Shown piece by piece: positions 20,158-29,760 of a DNA stretch of 42,406 nucleotides (positions are counted from its first letter, which is position 1; each line of letters opens with the position of its first letter). The notes below the pieces were generated by a model that was given only the letters and a program-made list of their open reading frames with translations, ran no database searches and was not told the origin of the DNA. Source of the DNA: an uncultured Verrucomicrobiales bacterium. GTDB lineage: Bacteria > Verrucomicrobiota > Verrucomicrobiia > Limisphaerales > UBA1100. Both the position numbers and the translations under genes were made by a program. Location: NCBI GenBank assembly GCA_913048135.1, contig CAJWVY010000006.1, positions 1-42,406 of the forward strand, read 5' to 3'.

Positions 20158-20757
20158 TTAGCTTTGTCGCTCTTTCTTCAAAGAAATTAAAATTTTCGCC
20201 AATCTGCGTCGGGCGTAAAACAGCCGGCTCATCACAGTGCCAATGGAGCATTGCATAGATTTAGCGATCTCCTTGTACTCCATCCGTTCGAACTCATGTA
20301 GAACGAGTACCGTGCGGTGTTCGTAGCTGAGCTTCTCCATGGCCGCATCGATTTCCTTACGCAGCTCGGAACGCTCCATTTCTTCGGTGGGATTGTAATC
20401 CTCAGCCTCCATTCGTCGCTCCACGCCGCCTGTTTCCTCCTCCATTTGATCCAGCGAATCGGTCTGTTGGCGCTGACGTTTACGGAGAAAATCCAGACAC
20501 AGGTTAATGCAAATACGGGTCATCCAGGTGGTGAAGCTGGAGTTGTGCTGAAATTGTTTTAGGCGTTGCCAGCCTTTGACCCATGCTTCCTGCGAGACAT
20601 CGAGTGCCTCTTCCTCATTGCGCAGCATGCTGAAGGCACGGGCGTAGATCTTGTCCCGGTGGCGATGCACCAGCTCCTCGTACGGGGCCATATTGCCCTT
20701 CTGGGCGGAGCGCACCAGCTCGTCATCGGCGGCATTGGGGATGTCGAGCTTGGCCAT
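20158..20757 (-). CDS. ECF-family RNA polymerase sigma factor
   Basis: A 199-residue sigma-70 family protein lacking regions 1 and 3, which makes it an extracytoplasmic-function type. Region 2 is seen as LVRSAQKGNMAPYEELVHRHRDKIYARAFSML, with DVSQEAWVKGWQRL for -10 recognition. Region 4 shows LSYEHRTVLVLHEFERMEYKEIA and the helix-turn-helix MQCSIGTVMSRLFYARRRL. An acidic linker (about 98-130) separates them. It starts 2 bases after hisB, so translation may be coupled. The anti-sigma gene follows. Its promoter targets cannot be read here. Confidence 0.95.
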   Translation of the reverse strand: MAKLDIPNAADDELVRSAQKGNMAPYEELVHRHRDKIYARAFSMLRNEEEALDVSQEAWVKGWQRLKQFQHNSSFTTWMTRICINLCLDFLRKRQRQQTDSLDQMEEETGGVERRMEAEDYNPTEEMERSELRKEIDAAMEKLSYEHRTVLVLHEFERMEYKEIAKSMQCSIGTVMSRLFYARRRLAKILISLKKERQS

Positions 20758-20759
20758 GG

Positions 20760-21425
20760 TTAACCTTTCAGGCGCCCTTTCGTGCTCGGTACAGCCCGGC
20801 CAATACGGGGATCTTTTTGGCAGGCAAAATCGGTCGCCTTGGCGAAGGCCTTAAACAATGCTTCCACCACGTGATGCGGTTCCTGGCCGTATAGCAATTC
20901 GAGATGCAGATTGCAGCGGGCTTCATTGGCGAAGCCTTGGAAAAATTCCCGTGCTAATCCAAAGCGAAAGCGACAGGCGTCATCTTGATTCTGCTCGCCT
21001 TTCAGCACCTTGAAGCCGAGTTTATCCATGCCGTTCCAAACAAGATACGGTCGGCCGCTGAAATCCACAACGGCCCGGGCCAACGTTTCGTCCATCGGCA
21101 AATGCGCCTCTCCCCAAAGCGGGTTGCGCGGATCAAAGCCCGTGCCATAGCGCCGGATGCCGCGTTTCTCTCCCAAGGCCTGCCAGTACGCCTGCCCCAA
21201 GGCAATGCCCACATCCTCCACGGCGTGGTGCAGATCGACATCCAGATCGCCATCGCACTGAACCTGCAGATCGCAGACAGCGTGTTTGGCGAATAATGTG
21301 AGCATGTGGTCGAAGAACGGAATACCCGTGTCGATCGACGACTTGCCTTTGCCGTCGATCTTCAGTTTCAGGGTAATCCGGGTTTCACCCGTGGCGCGAT
21401 CGATTTGCGCCGTGCGCGTGCTCAT
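20760..21425 (-). CDS. hisB: Imidazoleglycerol-phosphate dehydratase
   Basis: Dehydrates IGP to imidazole acetol phosphate in histidine synthesis. Two Mn-binding helical motifs are present: DLHHAVED (64-71) and the C-terminal EPHHVVEALFKAFAKA. The GIPFFDHMLTLFAKH stretch and the PSTKG end are also family hallmarks. At 221 residues it is somewhat longer than the usual 195, partly from an insert near 95-112 (GFDPRNPLWGEAH). It has no N-terminal phosphatase domain, so it is the monofunctional form. It lies 42 bases after trxB and 2 bases before the ECF sigma gene. Confidence 0.95.
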   Translation of the reverse strand: MSTRTAQIDRATGETRITLKLKIDGKGKSSIDTGIPFFDHMLTLFAKHAVCDLQVQCDGDLDVDLHHAVEDVGIALGQAYWQALGEKRGIRRYGTGFDPRNPLWGEAHLPMDETLARAVVDFSGRPYLVWNGMDKLGFKVLKGEQNQDDACRFRFGLAREFFQGFANEARCNLHLELLYGQEPHHVVEALFKAFAKATDFACQKDPRIGRAVPSTKGRLKG

Positions 21426-21467
21426 GGTTGGGGTCTTTTAGTGGAAAAGGCGCGAAAAAGCGATTGT

Positions 21468-22412
21468 TTATTGGTCCTCACTGGCCAGCAGTCGTTCGGC
21501 ATCAATGGCCGCTGCGCAGCCCATGCCGGCTGCAGTGATGGCCTGCCGGTATACCTTATCCGAGCAATCGCCCGCTACAAACACGCCCTCCACATTGGTG
21601 CGGGAGCCTTCCTGTCGCAAAATATAGCCGGCATCGTCCCGATCGAGTTGGCCTTCAAAGATTTGCGTGTTCGGCACGTGGCCAATGGCAATGAACACGC
21701 CGGCACATTCGAGCGTACTTTCTTCGCCGGTTTTGTTGTTTTTCAAGCGGACCCCAGTAACCTTGTCCTCGGCTTCGCCCAGAATCTCCGCGACCTCTGA
21801 ATCCCAGACCGGCTCGATCTTGTCATTGGCCAGGGCGCGCTCGGCCATCACTTTGGAGGCGCGAAGCTCGTCCCGGCGATGGATGAGGTACACTTTGCTG
21901 GCAAACCGCGTTAGGTATGTGGCCTCTTCGCAGGCTGAATCGCCACCGCCCACCACGACCAGCGGTTGATCGCGGAACATCGGCAGCGCGCCGTCGCAGG
22001 TGGCGCAGTAGGTGACACCCTTTTTATCGAGTTTCTTCTCGCTCTCCAAACCAAGATGACGATGGCCGGCGCCGCTGGCCACAATCAGAGTTTGCGCCAG
22101 CATTGGCTCGCCATCCACTGTGAGCCTGAACGGCCGTTCGCTGAGATTTACGGATTCCACCGTGCTCCCAAAACGGACCTCTGCACCAAAGCGCTCGGCT
22201 TGTTGTTGGAGTTTGATCATCAGATCCGTTCCATCAATACCCTCCGGCCAGCCGGGGAAATTCTCTACAATGCTGGTGGTGGTCAGTAATCCGCCGGGCA
22301 TGGCGCCGGTGAGCACCACGGGTTTGAGTTGGGCACGGGCGGTGTACAAGGCTGCTGTGAGGCCGGCGCAGCCGGAGCCGATGATAACGACTTTCTCGAT
22401 CTCGTTCGACAT
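21468..22412 (-). CDS. trxB: Thioredoxin reductase
   Basis: Reduces thioredoxin with NADPH through FAD. The 314 residues contain the redox-active CATC at 136-139 and the NADPH-binding GGGDSACEEA from 155. The C-terminal FAD motif VFVAGDCSDKVYRQAITAAGMGCAAA is also present. The N-terminal FAD motif reads GSGCAGLTAA (12-21), with Cys15 where nearly all relatives have Pro. A HRRDELRAS stretch for the NADPH phosphate confirms NADPH preference. It is placed 66 bases after smc and 42 bases before hisB. Confidence 0.96.
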   Translation of the reverse strand: MSNEIEKVVIIGSGCAGLTAALYTARAQLKPVVLTGAMPGGLLTTTSIVENFPGWPEGIDGTDLMIKLQQQAERFGAEVRFGSTVESVNLSERPFRLTVDGEPMLAQTLIVASGAGHRHLGLESEKKLDKKGVTYCATCDGALPMFRDQPLVVVGGGDSACEEATYLTRFASKVYLIHRRDELRASKVMAERALANDKIEPVWDSEVAEILGEAEDKVTGVRLKNNKTGEESTLECAGVFIAIGHVPNTQIFEGQLDRDDAGYILRQEGSRTNVEGVFVAGDCSDKVYRQAITAAGMGCAAAIDAERLLASEDQ

Positions 22413-22478
22413 GGGGGGCTACGCTACGCAGCCGCTTTGCCGATGGCAAGTGGAAGCTTCCAGAGGCGCTGAGGGACG

Positions 22479-25400
22479 TTACTTGGCGAGAAAAACTTCC
22501 TCGTTGTCTTTCTTGGGCGCCGCAGGAGCTTCCTCTGTTTGGAGGTCGCCATTGCGTTCCGGGGTTTCGGTATTATCGGAGCCGAATTTCACGCTCACGA
22601 TCCGGCTCACGCCCCGCTCCTGCATGGTCACACCGTACAACACGTCCGCCGCCGAAATAGTGCGTTTGCTGTGGGTGATAACAATGAACTGCGAGTGCGC
22701 GAGAAATTCTTTGAGCTTCTGGACGTAGCGCTCGATGTTGGCGTCATCCAAAGGCGCGTCCAACTCGTCCAGCACACAGAACGGGCTGGGCTTGACCTGA
22801 TACAGCGAGAACAGCAAGGCCACGGCCGTCATGGTCTGTTCGCCGCCGGATAACAGTCCGATGCGGTGAAGTTTCTTGCCCGGAGGCGAAGCGACGATTT
22901 CCACGCCGGCTTCCAGCACATCCTCTTCCTCGGTGAGGACCAAATCCGCGCGTCCGCCGCCGAACAGGTCCGGGAACATCTTCTGGAAGTTGGCGCGCAC
23001 CTTCTCAAAGGTTTCGGCGAACATTTCGCGGGATTGCTTGTCGATGCGCGCAATTACCTCTTCGAGCTCGGTCTTGGCGTTTACCAGGTCCTCGTGCTGT
23101 GAGTTGAGGAAATTGAAACGTTCTTCGACCTCCTGATATTCGTCGATTGCCACCAGGTTCACCGGACCCATGCTGTCGATCTTGTTTTGCATCTCCTCGA
23201 CTTGCGTCCGGACCGTGTCCCAGTCGGTGGGAGCCTCAGTCTCAGTGGTGGTTTCTTCGGCTGTGATGGTCTCGGTGGTGGTCTGGCCGTCGGCAGTGAT
23301 GTTGATGGTCGTCACATCGCCGGTAACTTCGCGCAAATCGAGGTCGTATTTTTCCTGAATCCGATCAACGAGCTGCTCCTGCTTCATCTGTTTCTGCGTG
23401 ACCTCCACCTCGATCTCGCCTTTGCGCTCCTGCATTTCGGTGAGCGAATTGCGTTTATCCGAGAGCTCCATCTCGCGGCGTTCGGCATCGGCTGCCTGCT
23501 TATTGCGGTCTTGAGTGAGCTCGGCAGCCTTCTCGCTAGTCGCCTCACGATCCACGCGCAGGCGTTCGATCTCCCGGCGGGATTCGGCGTTCTGGGACTC
23601 AAACTGCACCTTACGTTCGGAACTTTCGCTGAGCGTTTGTTGAGCGCGCTCCAAAGTGCGCTGCAACTCGGCCAATTGTTGTTCCATTGGCGCTTTTTGA
23701 TCCTGCAGCGAGGATTCCCGTTCCTCAGCCTTGGAGAGAGCCACCTTGGCTTCGGTTAACTCTTCTTGAGCTGTTTCACGATGGTTGCGTTGTTGCTGAA
23801 TGAACGTTTCGTGGCCCAAGATCGATTCCTGAGTCTGATGATCCTTCTCTTCCATTTGGCGAATACGGGCATTCAACTCAATGGATTTACCTTTGGAGAT
23901 TTCCTCCTGTTCAGCGAGATTTTGCACCTCAAACATCACCGCCTCAATTTTTTGTTCGAGCACCTTCCGGGAATTTTGCAACGCTTTGAATTCGCCTTTG
24001 CGTGTGGCAATCGCCACCTCGCGGTCGCTGAGTTCGTCGCGGGCATTTTGCAGGCTGGCCTGAAGCTCGGTTTGTTCAGCCAACAACTGGCCTTTGGTGC
24101 GGCTGGACTCAGCGATCTGGCATCCTAGCGTGTTAAGTTGAACTTCTAGTTCGTCGATTTGATTTCGGCGCGCAAGTACGGAGTGGTGTTCCTTGCCCTC
24201 GCCCTGCCCGCCTGTATAGACGCCAACTTGGCTGAGTGATTCGCCTTGACGAGTGACATAATCAAAACGACCCGGACTCATTTGCCAGAGGCGTGTGGCG
24301 GTTTCCAGTGAATCAACAATCAGGGTGCGGCCAAGAAGCGTTTGCAAAAGTGGCTGGATGCGAGCATCGGTTTCGACGATGTCGAGAGCATGCACGGCTC
24401 CCTCTGGAATATCGGCGGGCGGAATGGCTCCCCCGCGCTGGCGCAAGAGTTCCAGAGCCACAATGCTGGCCCGGCCCTGCTCGCCTTGAGCGAGACGATC
24501 GAGCATTTGATCGGCGCTTTGCGGTTGCTCGGTGATTACGAGCTGCAGGTTAGCGCCCAAGGCGGCCTCCAAGGCGCGTACATGTTCGTCCGGCACGCGG
24601 ATTTGATCGGCGAGCGAGCCGATGGCGCTATCGAATTGGGTTAAGACAGTCTGGGCGCCCGCACTGAAGCCTTCTTTGGATTTGATGAGCTGCTCCAGTA
24701 CATCTTTGCGCGATTTCGCCTCCGCTTGGCGTTGGAGTAATCCGTCCAACTCCTCCTCGGTATCGGATAGATCGGTGCCGATCACGGACAAGCGCGCCTG
24801 CCTTTCCTCAACTGTGCCGCGGTGGGTTTCCACGTGGAGCGAGTCATCCTCCACACTGCGCTCGAATTCCCCGAGGCTGGTCTCGAGTTTACCCCGCTCC
24901 TCCTCAAGTTGAATCTTCTCGGCGGAGAGCTTTTCAAGTCGTGCCGCGTTGCCTTGTTTCTGTAACTCAAGCGCGTTGAGCTCATTGCGGGAGCTGGTCA
25001 GGCGCTGGGTGAGTTGGGTGGCTTCGTTGTTGGTGTCGTGGAGTTCGGACTGGCGCTGACTGATCTCGGATTCGGCAGTTTCAACAATGCCGCGTTTTTC
25101 CGTGACGTGCTGGCGTGCGCGATCAAGTGCGTGACCGGAATCGGCCAGTTGCTGGTTGATGCCCTCCAACTCGGCATCCACTTGTTTTCGGCGTTCCTGG
25201 GCGCCGGCAATATCGGTTTCCGCGTCAGCATGTTGGGCGTCGAGTTCCTCCATGCGTTGCTCATTGTACTGAATGCGGTTTTCGTGGCGCTCCACTTCCG
25301 ACTTCAGTTCCAACCCGCGCTGTTGGGTGGCGCTGATCTGACGATCCAGTTCCGTGAGAGTTTGGCGCAGTTCCTTGAGGGCGGCTTCCTCTTCGATGAT

Positions 25401-26210
25401 CCCGGAGGAATGATTCTCGAGGTTGTCGCGGATGTGTTCGGATTCCTTGCGAATTTCCTGCAGCTCGACATCGATGGTGTCGAATTCATGGCGTGCAAGC
25501 TTGGTTTCCAGCTCACGCAATTCGTCCATGATCTTCTGGTAACGACGAGCCTTGCCGGCTTGGCGTTGGAGCGAACCGATCTGGCGTTTGACCTCGCGAA
25601 TGGTGTCTTCCAGACGCAAGAGGTTTTGCTCGGTGTAATCGAGTTTGCGCAGGGCCTCCTTTTTCTGCTGCTTAAACTTGGTGATGCCGGCCGCCTCTTC
25701 AAAGACCACGCGGCGTTCCGAAGGCTTGCTCTTGATGATGTTCGTGATCTGGCCTTGGGCCATGATGCTGTAACTGTTCCGGCCGATGCCGGTGCCCATG
25801 AACAGTTGCTGGATATCGCGCAACCGGCAAGAGGCGCCGTTCAGAAAATATTCGCTGCCGCCATCGCGGAACACGCGGCGGGTCACAGTGACCTCGGTAA
25901 AGCTAAGGTCCACGCCGGCGGCCTTGAGGTTTTCCTCGTCCATATCGCCAAGAGTGATCGAGACCTCGGCCATACTCGTTGGCTTACGGCCGCGGACGCC
26001 GTCGGTGCCGCTGAAAATGACATCGGCCATCTCGCCGCCACGCAAGGCCTTGGCAGATTGCTCGCCCAACACCCACCGAATGGCGTCGGAGATATTCGAT
26101 TTACCACACCCATTGGGGCCCACTACGGCGGTGATGCCCGGCTCGAAATTCAGGGTTGTCTTATCCGCAAATGACTTAAATCCAATGGCCTTCAGGCTTT
26201 TAAGATACAT
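22479..26210 (-). CDS. smc: Chromosome segregation protein SMC
   Basis: The condensin ATPase that compacts and segregates chromosomes. In 1243 residues the standard plan is complete. The Walker A head is GPNGCGKSN at 31-39, followed by two long coiled-coil arms rich in Glu, Gln and Lys heptads. The hinge lies around 515-670 (VRALEAALGANLQLVI and LGRTLIVDSLETA). The C-motif LSGGEQTMTA starts at 1120, Walker B CVLDELDAP at about 1145-1153, and ITHSKRT follows. The GPVNLVAIDEYQEVEERF segment precedes the C-terminal head. A Thr/Glu-rich insert (about 962-997) sits just before that segment. The acidic C-terminal tail is also extra. Partners ScpA and ScpB are not in the window. Confidence 0.97.
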   Translation of the reverse strand: MYLKSLKAIGFKSFADKTTLNFEPGITAVVGPNGCGKSNISDAIRWVLGEQSAKALRGGEMADVIFSGTDGVRGRKPTSMAEVSITLGDMDEENLKAAGVDLSFTEVTVTRRVFRDGGSEYFLNGASCRLRDIQQLFMGTGIGRNSYSIMAQGQITNIIKSKPSERRVVFEEAAGITKFKQQKKEALRKLDYTEQNLLRLEDTIREVKRQIGSLQRQAGKARRYQKIMDELRELETKLARHEFDTIDVELQEIRKESEHIRDNLENHSSGIIEEEAALKELRQTLTELDRQISATQQRGLELKSEVERHENRIQYNEQRMEELDAQHADAETDIAGAQERRKQVDAELEGINQQLADSGHALDRARQHVTEKRGIVETAESEISQRQSELHDTNNEATQLTQRLTSSRNELNALELQKQGNAARLEKLSAEKIQLEEERGKLETSLGEFERSVEDDSLHVETHRGTVEERQARLSVIGTDLSDTEEELDGLLQRQAEAKSRKDVLEQLIKSKEGFSAGAQTVLTQFDSAIGSLADQIRVPDEHVRALEAALGANLQLVITEQPQSADQMLDRLAQGEQGRASIVALELLRQRGGAIPPADIPEGAVHALDIVETDARIQPLLQTLLGRTLIVDSLETATRLWQMSPGRFDYVTRQGESLSQVGVYTGGQGEGKEHHSVLARRNQIDELEVQLNTLGCQIAESSRTKGQLLAEQTELQASLQNARDELSDREVAIATRKGEFKALQNSRKVLEQKIEAVMFEVQNLAEQEEISKGKSIELNARIRQMEEKDHQTQESILGHETFIQQQRNHRETAQEELTEAKVALSKAEERESSLQDQKAPMEQQLAELQRTLERAQQTLSESSERKVQFESQNAESRREIERLRVDREATSEKAAELTQDRNKQAADAERREMELSDKRNSLTEMQERKGEIEVEVTQKQMKQEQLVDRIQEKYDLDLREVTGDVTTINITADGQTTTETITAEETTTETEAPTDWDTVRTQVEEMQNKIDSMGPVNLVAIDEYQEVEERFNFLNSQHEDLVNAKTELEEVIARIDKQSREMFAETFEKVRANFQKMFPDLFGGGRADLVLTEEEDVLEAGVEIVASPPGKKLHRIGLLSGGEQTMTAVALLFSLYQVKPSPFCVLDELDAPLDDANIERYVQKLKEFLAHSQFIVITHSKRTISAADVLYGVTMQERGVSRIVSVKFGSDNTETPERNGDLQTEEAPAAPKKDNEEVFLAK

Positions 26211-26289
26211 TCAATCCTCCTTATGCCCGCTGAAATGCGGACGGGGCGATAATCCGGGGAATGAGCAGCGGGGCCAAGTGGTTTTCCAC

Positions 26290-27306
26290 TTAGTTATCCA
26301 CAATGCCCTGCGCTTCGGCGCGAACGGCTTCGGCTAATTCCTTGGGGGCAAGCACCGTGGCCTGACTGCCCCAACCTAGAATCCACCGCTGGATATCGGA
26401 GAGATGGCTGAGCTGAAGGGAAAGTTCCACCGAGCCGTCCTTTAGTTTTTTGATCTGTTGGGTGGGATGCCAGTTTTTCTCTTTGATAAAGGGCGCCACC
26501 GTCTTGGTGAAGCGCACACAGATATCGTAAGATTCGTCGCCTTTATACACACCGAAGGAATCGGCGAGATAATTATCCAGCGTAAAACTGTCCGGTCGCT
26601 CAAAGGTTTTGCCGGTGGATTCCACCTCCAAAATACGCGTGGGCACAAAACAGCGGATGTCGCACCGTTTGTGGTCGAAGGCATAGAGGTACCACTCGTT
26701 GTTGATGTTCGCGAGTTGATACGGATCAATCACGCGCTCCTCGGGTTTTTGGTTCGGCTTGCGATAACGAATCTTGAGCTGGCGGCGTTTTGCAGTGGCT
26801 TGACTGACTCGATCGAAGACCTCCACTTCCACTTCTGATTCACCGGTGTGTCGGAAAGATAACGCTTCATCCCATTCATTAAGGTGGATGCTGACGGCGT
26901 CCGGCAGGGAATCGGCGATTTTTTGAAACGCCGCCGACAGTCGTTTTTCAAACACCGTGCCGCGATAATTCTGCAGAGCCTTTTCCGCGATCAACAAGGC
27001 AAAGAGTTCACCCTCGTTGATCTGCAGCATGGGAAAGGAATCGACCGGGCGGGTGTATTTGAAGCCATTGTAAGCGGGATCAAACTCGATCGGCAAATCC
27101 CAGCGATCGCGCATGAACTGGATATCGCGATGGATAGTCTTAGTGCTGACCTCCATTTTGCGAGCCAAGGTGCTGGCGTTTGGGTAATTACCGCGATTGA
27201 CCGACTCATGGATTTCCATCATCCGCTCCAGAGGCGGACGCGAATACAGCACGGCCGGTCGGTCGCGTTTGCTTTTTCCACGTGCAATCCCCTTGGCGCT
27301 GGCCAT
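26290..27306 (-). CDS. WYL-domain helix-turn-helix regulator
   Basis: A 338-residue transcription regulator of the HTH_11-WYL family. The ATG at 27306 starts a Lys/Arg-rich leader (MASAKGIARGKSKRDRP). A winged helix-turn-helix follows (SVNRGNYPNASTLARKMEVSTKTIHRDIQFM). The WYL domain includes RVIDPYQLANINNEWYLYAF, with the defining W-Y-L. It also has the C-terminal WCX-type part (ESYDICVRFTKTVAPFI). Such proteins respond to nucleic acid or small ligands. The target genes are unknown. It begins 10 bases after rho, suggesting a shared transcript, and smc lies 79 bases further on. Confidence 0.88.
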   Translation of the reverse strand: MASAKGIARGKSKRDRPAVLYSRPPLERMMEIHESVNRGNYPNASTLARKMEVSTKTIHRDIQFMRDRWDLPIEFDPAYNGFKYTRPVDSFPMLQINEGELFALLIAEKALQNYRGTVFEKRLSAAFQKIADSLPDAVSIHLNEWDEALSFRHTGESEVEVEVFDRVSQATAKRRQLKIRYRKPNQKPEERVIDPYQLANINNEWYLYAFDHKRCDIRCFVPTRILEVESTGKTFERPDSFTLDNYLADSFGVYKGDESYDICVRFTKTVAPFIKEKNWHPTQQIKKLKDGSVELSLQLSHLSDIQRWILGWGSQATVLAPKELAEAVRAEAQGIVDN

Positions 27307-27316
27307 GCGGGGATGA

Positions 27317-28447
27317 TCAGGTTTTAAGCTTGGAAAGCAACTCTGCGTTGGTCGGATGCTTCTTGAGCGCACCGGTCAGCGTCTCCATCGCGTTGATGGG
27401 ATCGAGGTCCACCATCGTGCGGCGCAGCTTGCGGATGGCGTCCAGATAGATCTCCGGAAACAACTTCTCCTCTTTGCGCGTGCCGCTTTTGGGGATATCG
27501 ATAGCGGGATACAAGCGGCGCTCTGCGAGCTTACGATCCAAGATCAGCTCCATGTTGCCGGTACCTTTGAACTCTTGAAAGATCAGTTCGTCCATGCGGC
27601 TGCCGGTATCTACCAACGCGGTGGCGAGAATTGTGAGGGAGCCGCCGTCCTCAATATTGCGCGCGGCGGCAAACATGCGACGGGGAATTTCCAATGCGCG
27701 GGCATCGACACCGCCGGACATGGTGCGGCCACTGCCACCCTTCACGTTATTGTAGGCGCGTGCGATGCGGGTGATGGAATCCATCAACACGAAGACATCC
27801 TGCCCGCATTCCACCATGCGACGGCATCGTTCGATCATGAATCGCGACAGACGCACATGAGTCTCAAGGTCCATGTCGTTGGAGGAAGCCACGACTTCGG
27901 CGTCCACGGAACGTTCAAAATCCGTCACTTCCTCGGGGCGCTCATCAATTAGCATCACGATGGTTTTTACCTCGGGATGGTTGGTGGTCACGGCGTTGCA
28001 AATCTGTTTGAGCACAGTGGTTTTACCGGTTCGCGGTGGGGCCACAATCAAGCCGCGAGTGCCCTTGCCAATAGGCGTTACAAGATCGATCACGCGGGTC
28101 TCGATAATGTCCGGATCAGTCTCGAGATTGAATTTATCAAGTGGATCGATGGTGGTGAGGTTCTCAAAGCGCGAGCACTCGGTGTATTCCTTGAACGGCA
28201 TTTCGTTCACACTGAAGATCTCGCGCAACTGCGGGCTGTGGCCCTTGTGCGGCGGCACGAGACGACCCTTGATGAAGCAGCCTTCGCGGAGGTAGTGGCG
28301 CCGGATGGTGTCGGGCGTCACGAAAATATCACTGGGTTTGGATTGAAACCGATTGCCGGGCGAGCGCAGGAAGCCGAATCCCTTATCCGAGATTTCCAAG
28401 TAACCTTCGCCTTCCTCAGGCCAATCACCTTTGTTGTTTTTTGCCAT
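27317..28447 (-). CDS. rho: Transcription termination factor Rho, short N-terminus
   Basis: The hexameric RNA helicase that ends transcription. It has 376 residues against about 419 in E. coli. The protein begins almost at the RNA-binding cold-shock-like domain ([16 protein letters not shown], 15-30; [17 protein letters not shown]). The N-terminal helical Rho_N domain is missing, and an in-frame stop about 16 codons upstream shows this is not a start-site error. The P-loop is APPRTGKTT from 136 (E. coli has APPKAGKTT). Downstream motifs ([62 protein letters not shown]) are standard. The WYL gene follows after 10 bases. Confidence 0.95.
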   Translation of the reverse strand: MAKNNKGDWPEEGEGYLEISDKGFGFLRSPGNRFQSKPSDIFVTPDTIRRHYLREGCFIKGRLVPPHKGHSPQLREIFSVNEMPFKEYTECSRFENLTTIDPLDKFNLETDPDIIETRVIDLVTPIGKGTRGLIVAPPRTGKTTVLKQICNAVTTNHPEVKTIVMLIDERPEEVTDFERSVDAEVVASSNDMDLETHVRLSRFMIERCRRMVECGQDVFVLMDSITRIARAYNNVKGGSGRTMSGGVDARALEIPRRMFAAARNIEDGGSLTILATALVDTGSRMDELIFQEFKGTGNMELILDRKLAERRLYPAIDIPKSGTRKEEKLFPEIYLDAIRKLRRTMVDLDPINAMETLTGALKKHPTNAELLSKLKT

Positions 28448-28622
28448 TATATTATGGTGCGTGTTCGAACGAGAATGACAGACAACGCCTGTAACAGTTC
28501 ATCGAACGGGAATTCCCCAGCGAACCGAATTCGGTGGGAGGTGTGAAACCGGGCTTATTAAGGGCGAAGCCAGCCGTGCTGGCAACACCTTTTTATTGAA
28601 ATTTTCAGGGCCAAATCCAGCG

Positions 28623-29630
28623 CTACGCAGCCGGATCCTGCACCGGCAGCTCAGCAGCCTTGGTGCGAGCCTCCTCAGCCAACGGGGTACTCAGATAACG
28701 TTCTCCTGTAGAGCAGGCCACGGTGACAATGGTTTTACCGGCATTCTCCGGCCGCTTGGCGAGTTCGAGTGCCGCCACCACATTGGCGCCAGAGGAAATG
28801 CCGGCTAAAATCCCCTCTTTCAGGGCGAGCTCGCGAGCCATGGCAAAGGCGTCATCGTTACTCACCTTGATGCATTCGCCGACCTGATCAGAGCCGTCTT
28901 CCCCCTTAAGGTGGAGGTTGCCGGGCACGAACCCGGCACCAGTGCCTTGAATCTTATGGGGGCCGGGCGTAAGTTCTTCGCCGGCCAAGGTTTGCGAAAT
29001 AACCGGTGAATCGGCCGGTTCCACGGCCACGGCTTGGAAGCTCTCTTTCTGAGGCTTTATGACTTCGACGCAACCGGTTAACGTTCCACCGGTCCCAACG
29101 CCGGCGACCACGATATCGACGGCACCTTCGGTGTCCTCCCAAATCTCCACGGCGGTTGTCTTGCGGTGGATGGCCGGGTTGGCGGGGTTTTCAAATTGTT
29201 GCGGCACCCAGGCGTTTTCGGTTTCCGCGGCCAATTTTTCGGCCATGGCGATCGCGCCCTTCATCCCCTTCGGGGCAGGGGTGAGCACGAGTTCGGCGCC
29301 CAGCATGGCAAGGAGCGTGCGGCGTTCAAGCGACATGCTCTCGGGCATGGTGAGGATGAGCCTGTACCCCTTGGCGGCGGCTATGAAGGCCAGCGCAATA
29401 CCGGTGTTGCCGCTGGTGGGTTCAATGATCACGGTATCCTGCGTCAAAGTGCCGTCGGATTCTGCCGTCTCGATCATGGACATGCCAATGCGATCTTTTA
29501 CGCTCGAGAGCGGATTAAAAAACTCGCATTTCAGCAGTACGGTGGCATCGACGCCCTCGGTGACTTTGTTGAGTCGCACGAGCGGAGTGCCGCCCACGGT
29601 TTCCACGATGTTATTGTAAATTTTGCCCAT
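28623..29630 (-). CDS. cysK: Cysteine synthase A (O-acetylserine sulfhydrylase)
   Basis: Makes cysteine from O-acetylserine and sulfide with pyridoxal phosphate. The ATG at 29630 gives [20 protein letters not shown], matching the family N-terminus. The frame stays open to 29987, but that part covers a terminator and the structured RNA region and is unlike any CysK. The 335 residues include the PLP Lys45 in [11 protein letters not shown]. The [15 protein letters not shown] phosphate loop and the GTGGTLTGC motif are also present. The C-terminal [18 protein letters not shown] is typical. The gene lies 105 bases downstream of the RNA terminator's T-tract region. Confidence 0.95.
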   Translation of the reverse strand: MGKIYNNIVETVGGTPLVRLNKVTEGVDATVLLKCEFFNPLSSVKDRIGMSMIETAESDGTLTQDTVIIEPTSGNTGIALAFIAAAKGYRLILTMPESMSLERRTLLAMLGAELVLTPAPKGMKGAIAMAEKLAAETENAWVPQQFENPANPAIHRKTTAVEIWEDTEGAVDIVVAGVGTGGTLTGCVEVIKPQKESFQAVAVEPADSPVISQTLAGEELTPGPHKIQGTGAGFVPGNLHLKGEDGSDQVGECIKVSNDDAFAMARELALKEGILAGISSGANVVAALELAKRPENAGKTIVTVACSTGERYLSTPLAEEARTKAAELPVQDPAA

Positions 29631-29721
29631 GATTCGAGATTTAGGTGTGGCAGAAATGAACACGGGAACGGAGGAGCGGGCAAGTATTTTTCCGTGAATT
29701 CCGCCTAACATGTAGAGGCAG

Positions 29722-29760
29722 AAAAACAAAAAGCCCCTTCCAGACCGAAGTCCGGAAGGG
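29722..29760 (-). terminator. Intrinsic terminator of the structured RNA
   Basis: On the minus strand CCCTTCCGGAC (29760-29750) pairs with GTCTGGAAGGG (29745-29735): eleven pairs with one G-U, around a TTCG loop closed by C-G. CTTTTTGTTTTT follows. This is the textbook intrinsic terminator arrangement. It lies upstream of cysK, so it ends a transcript coming from the gene-free region 29761-30837. Confidence 0.93.

Noticed and set aside
25014-26174. A 386-codon plus-strand frame opposite smc
   Set aside because: It is a shadow frame of the SMC head and coiled coil, with no motifs of its own.
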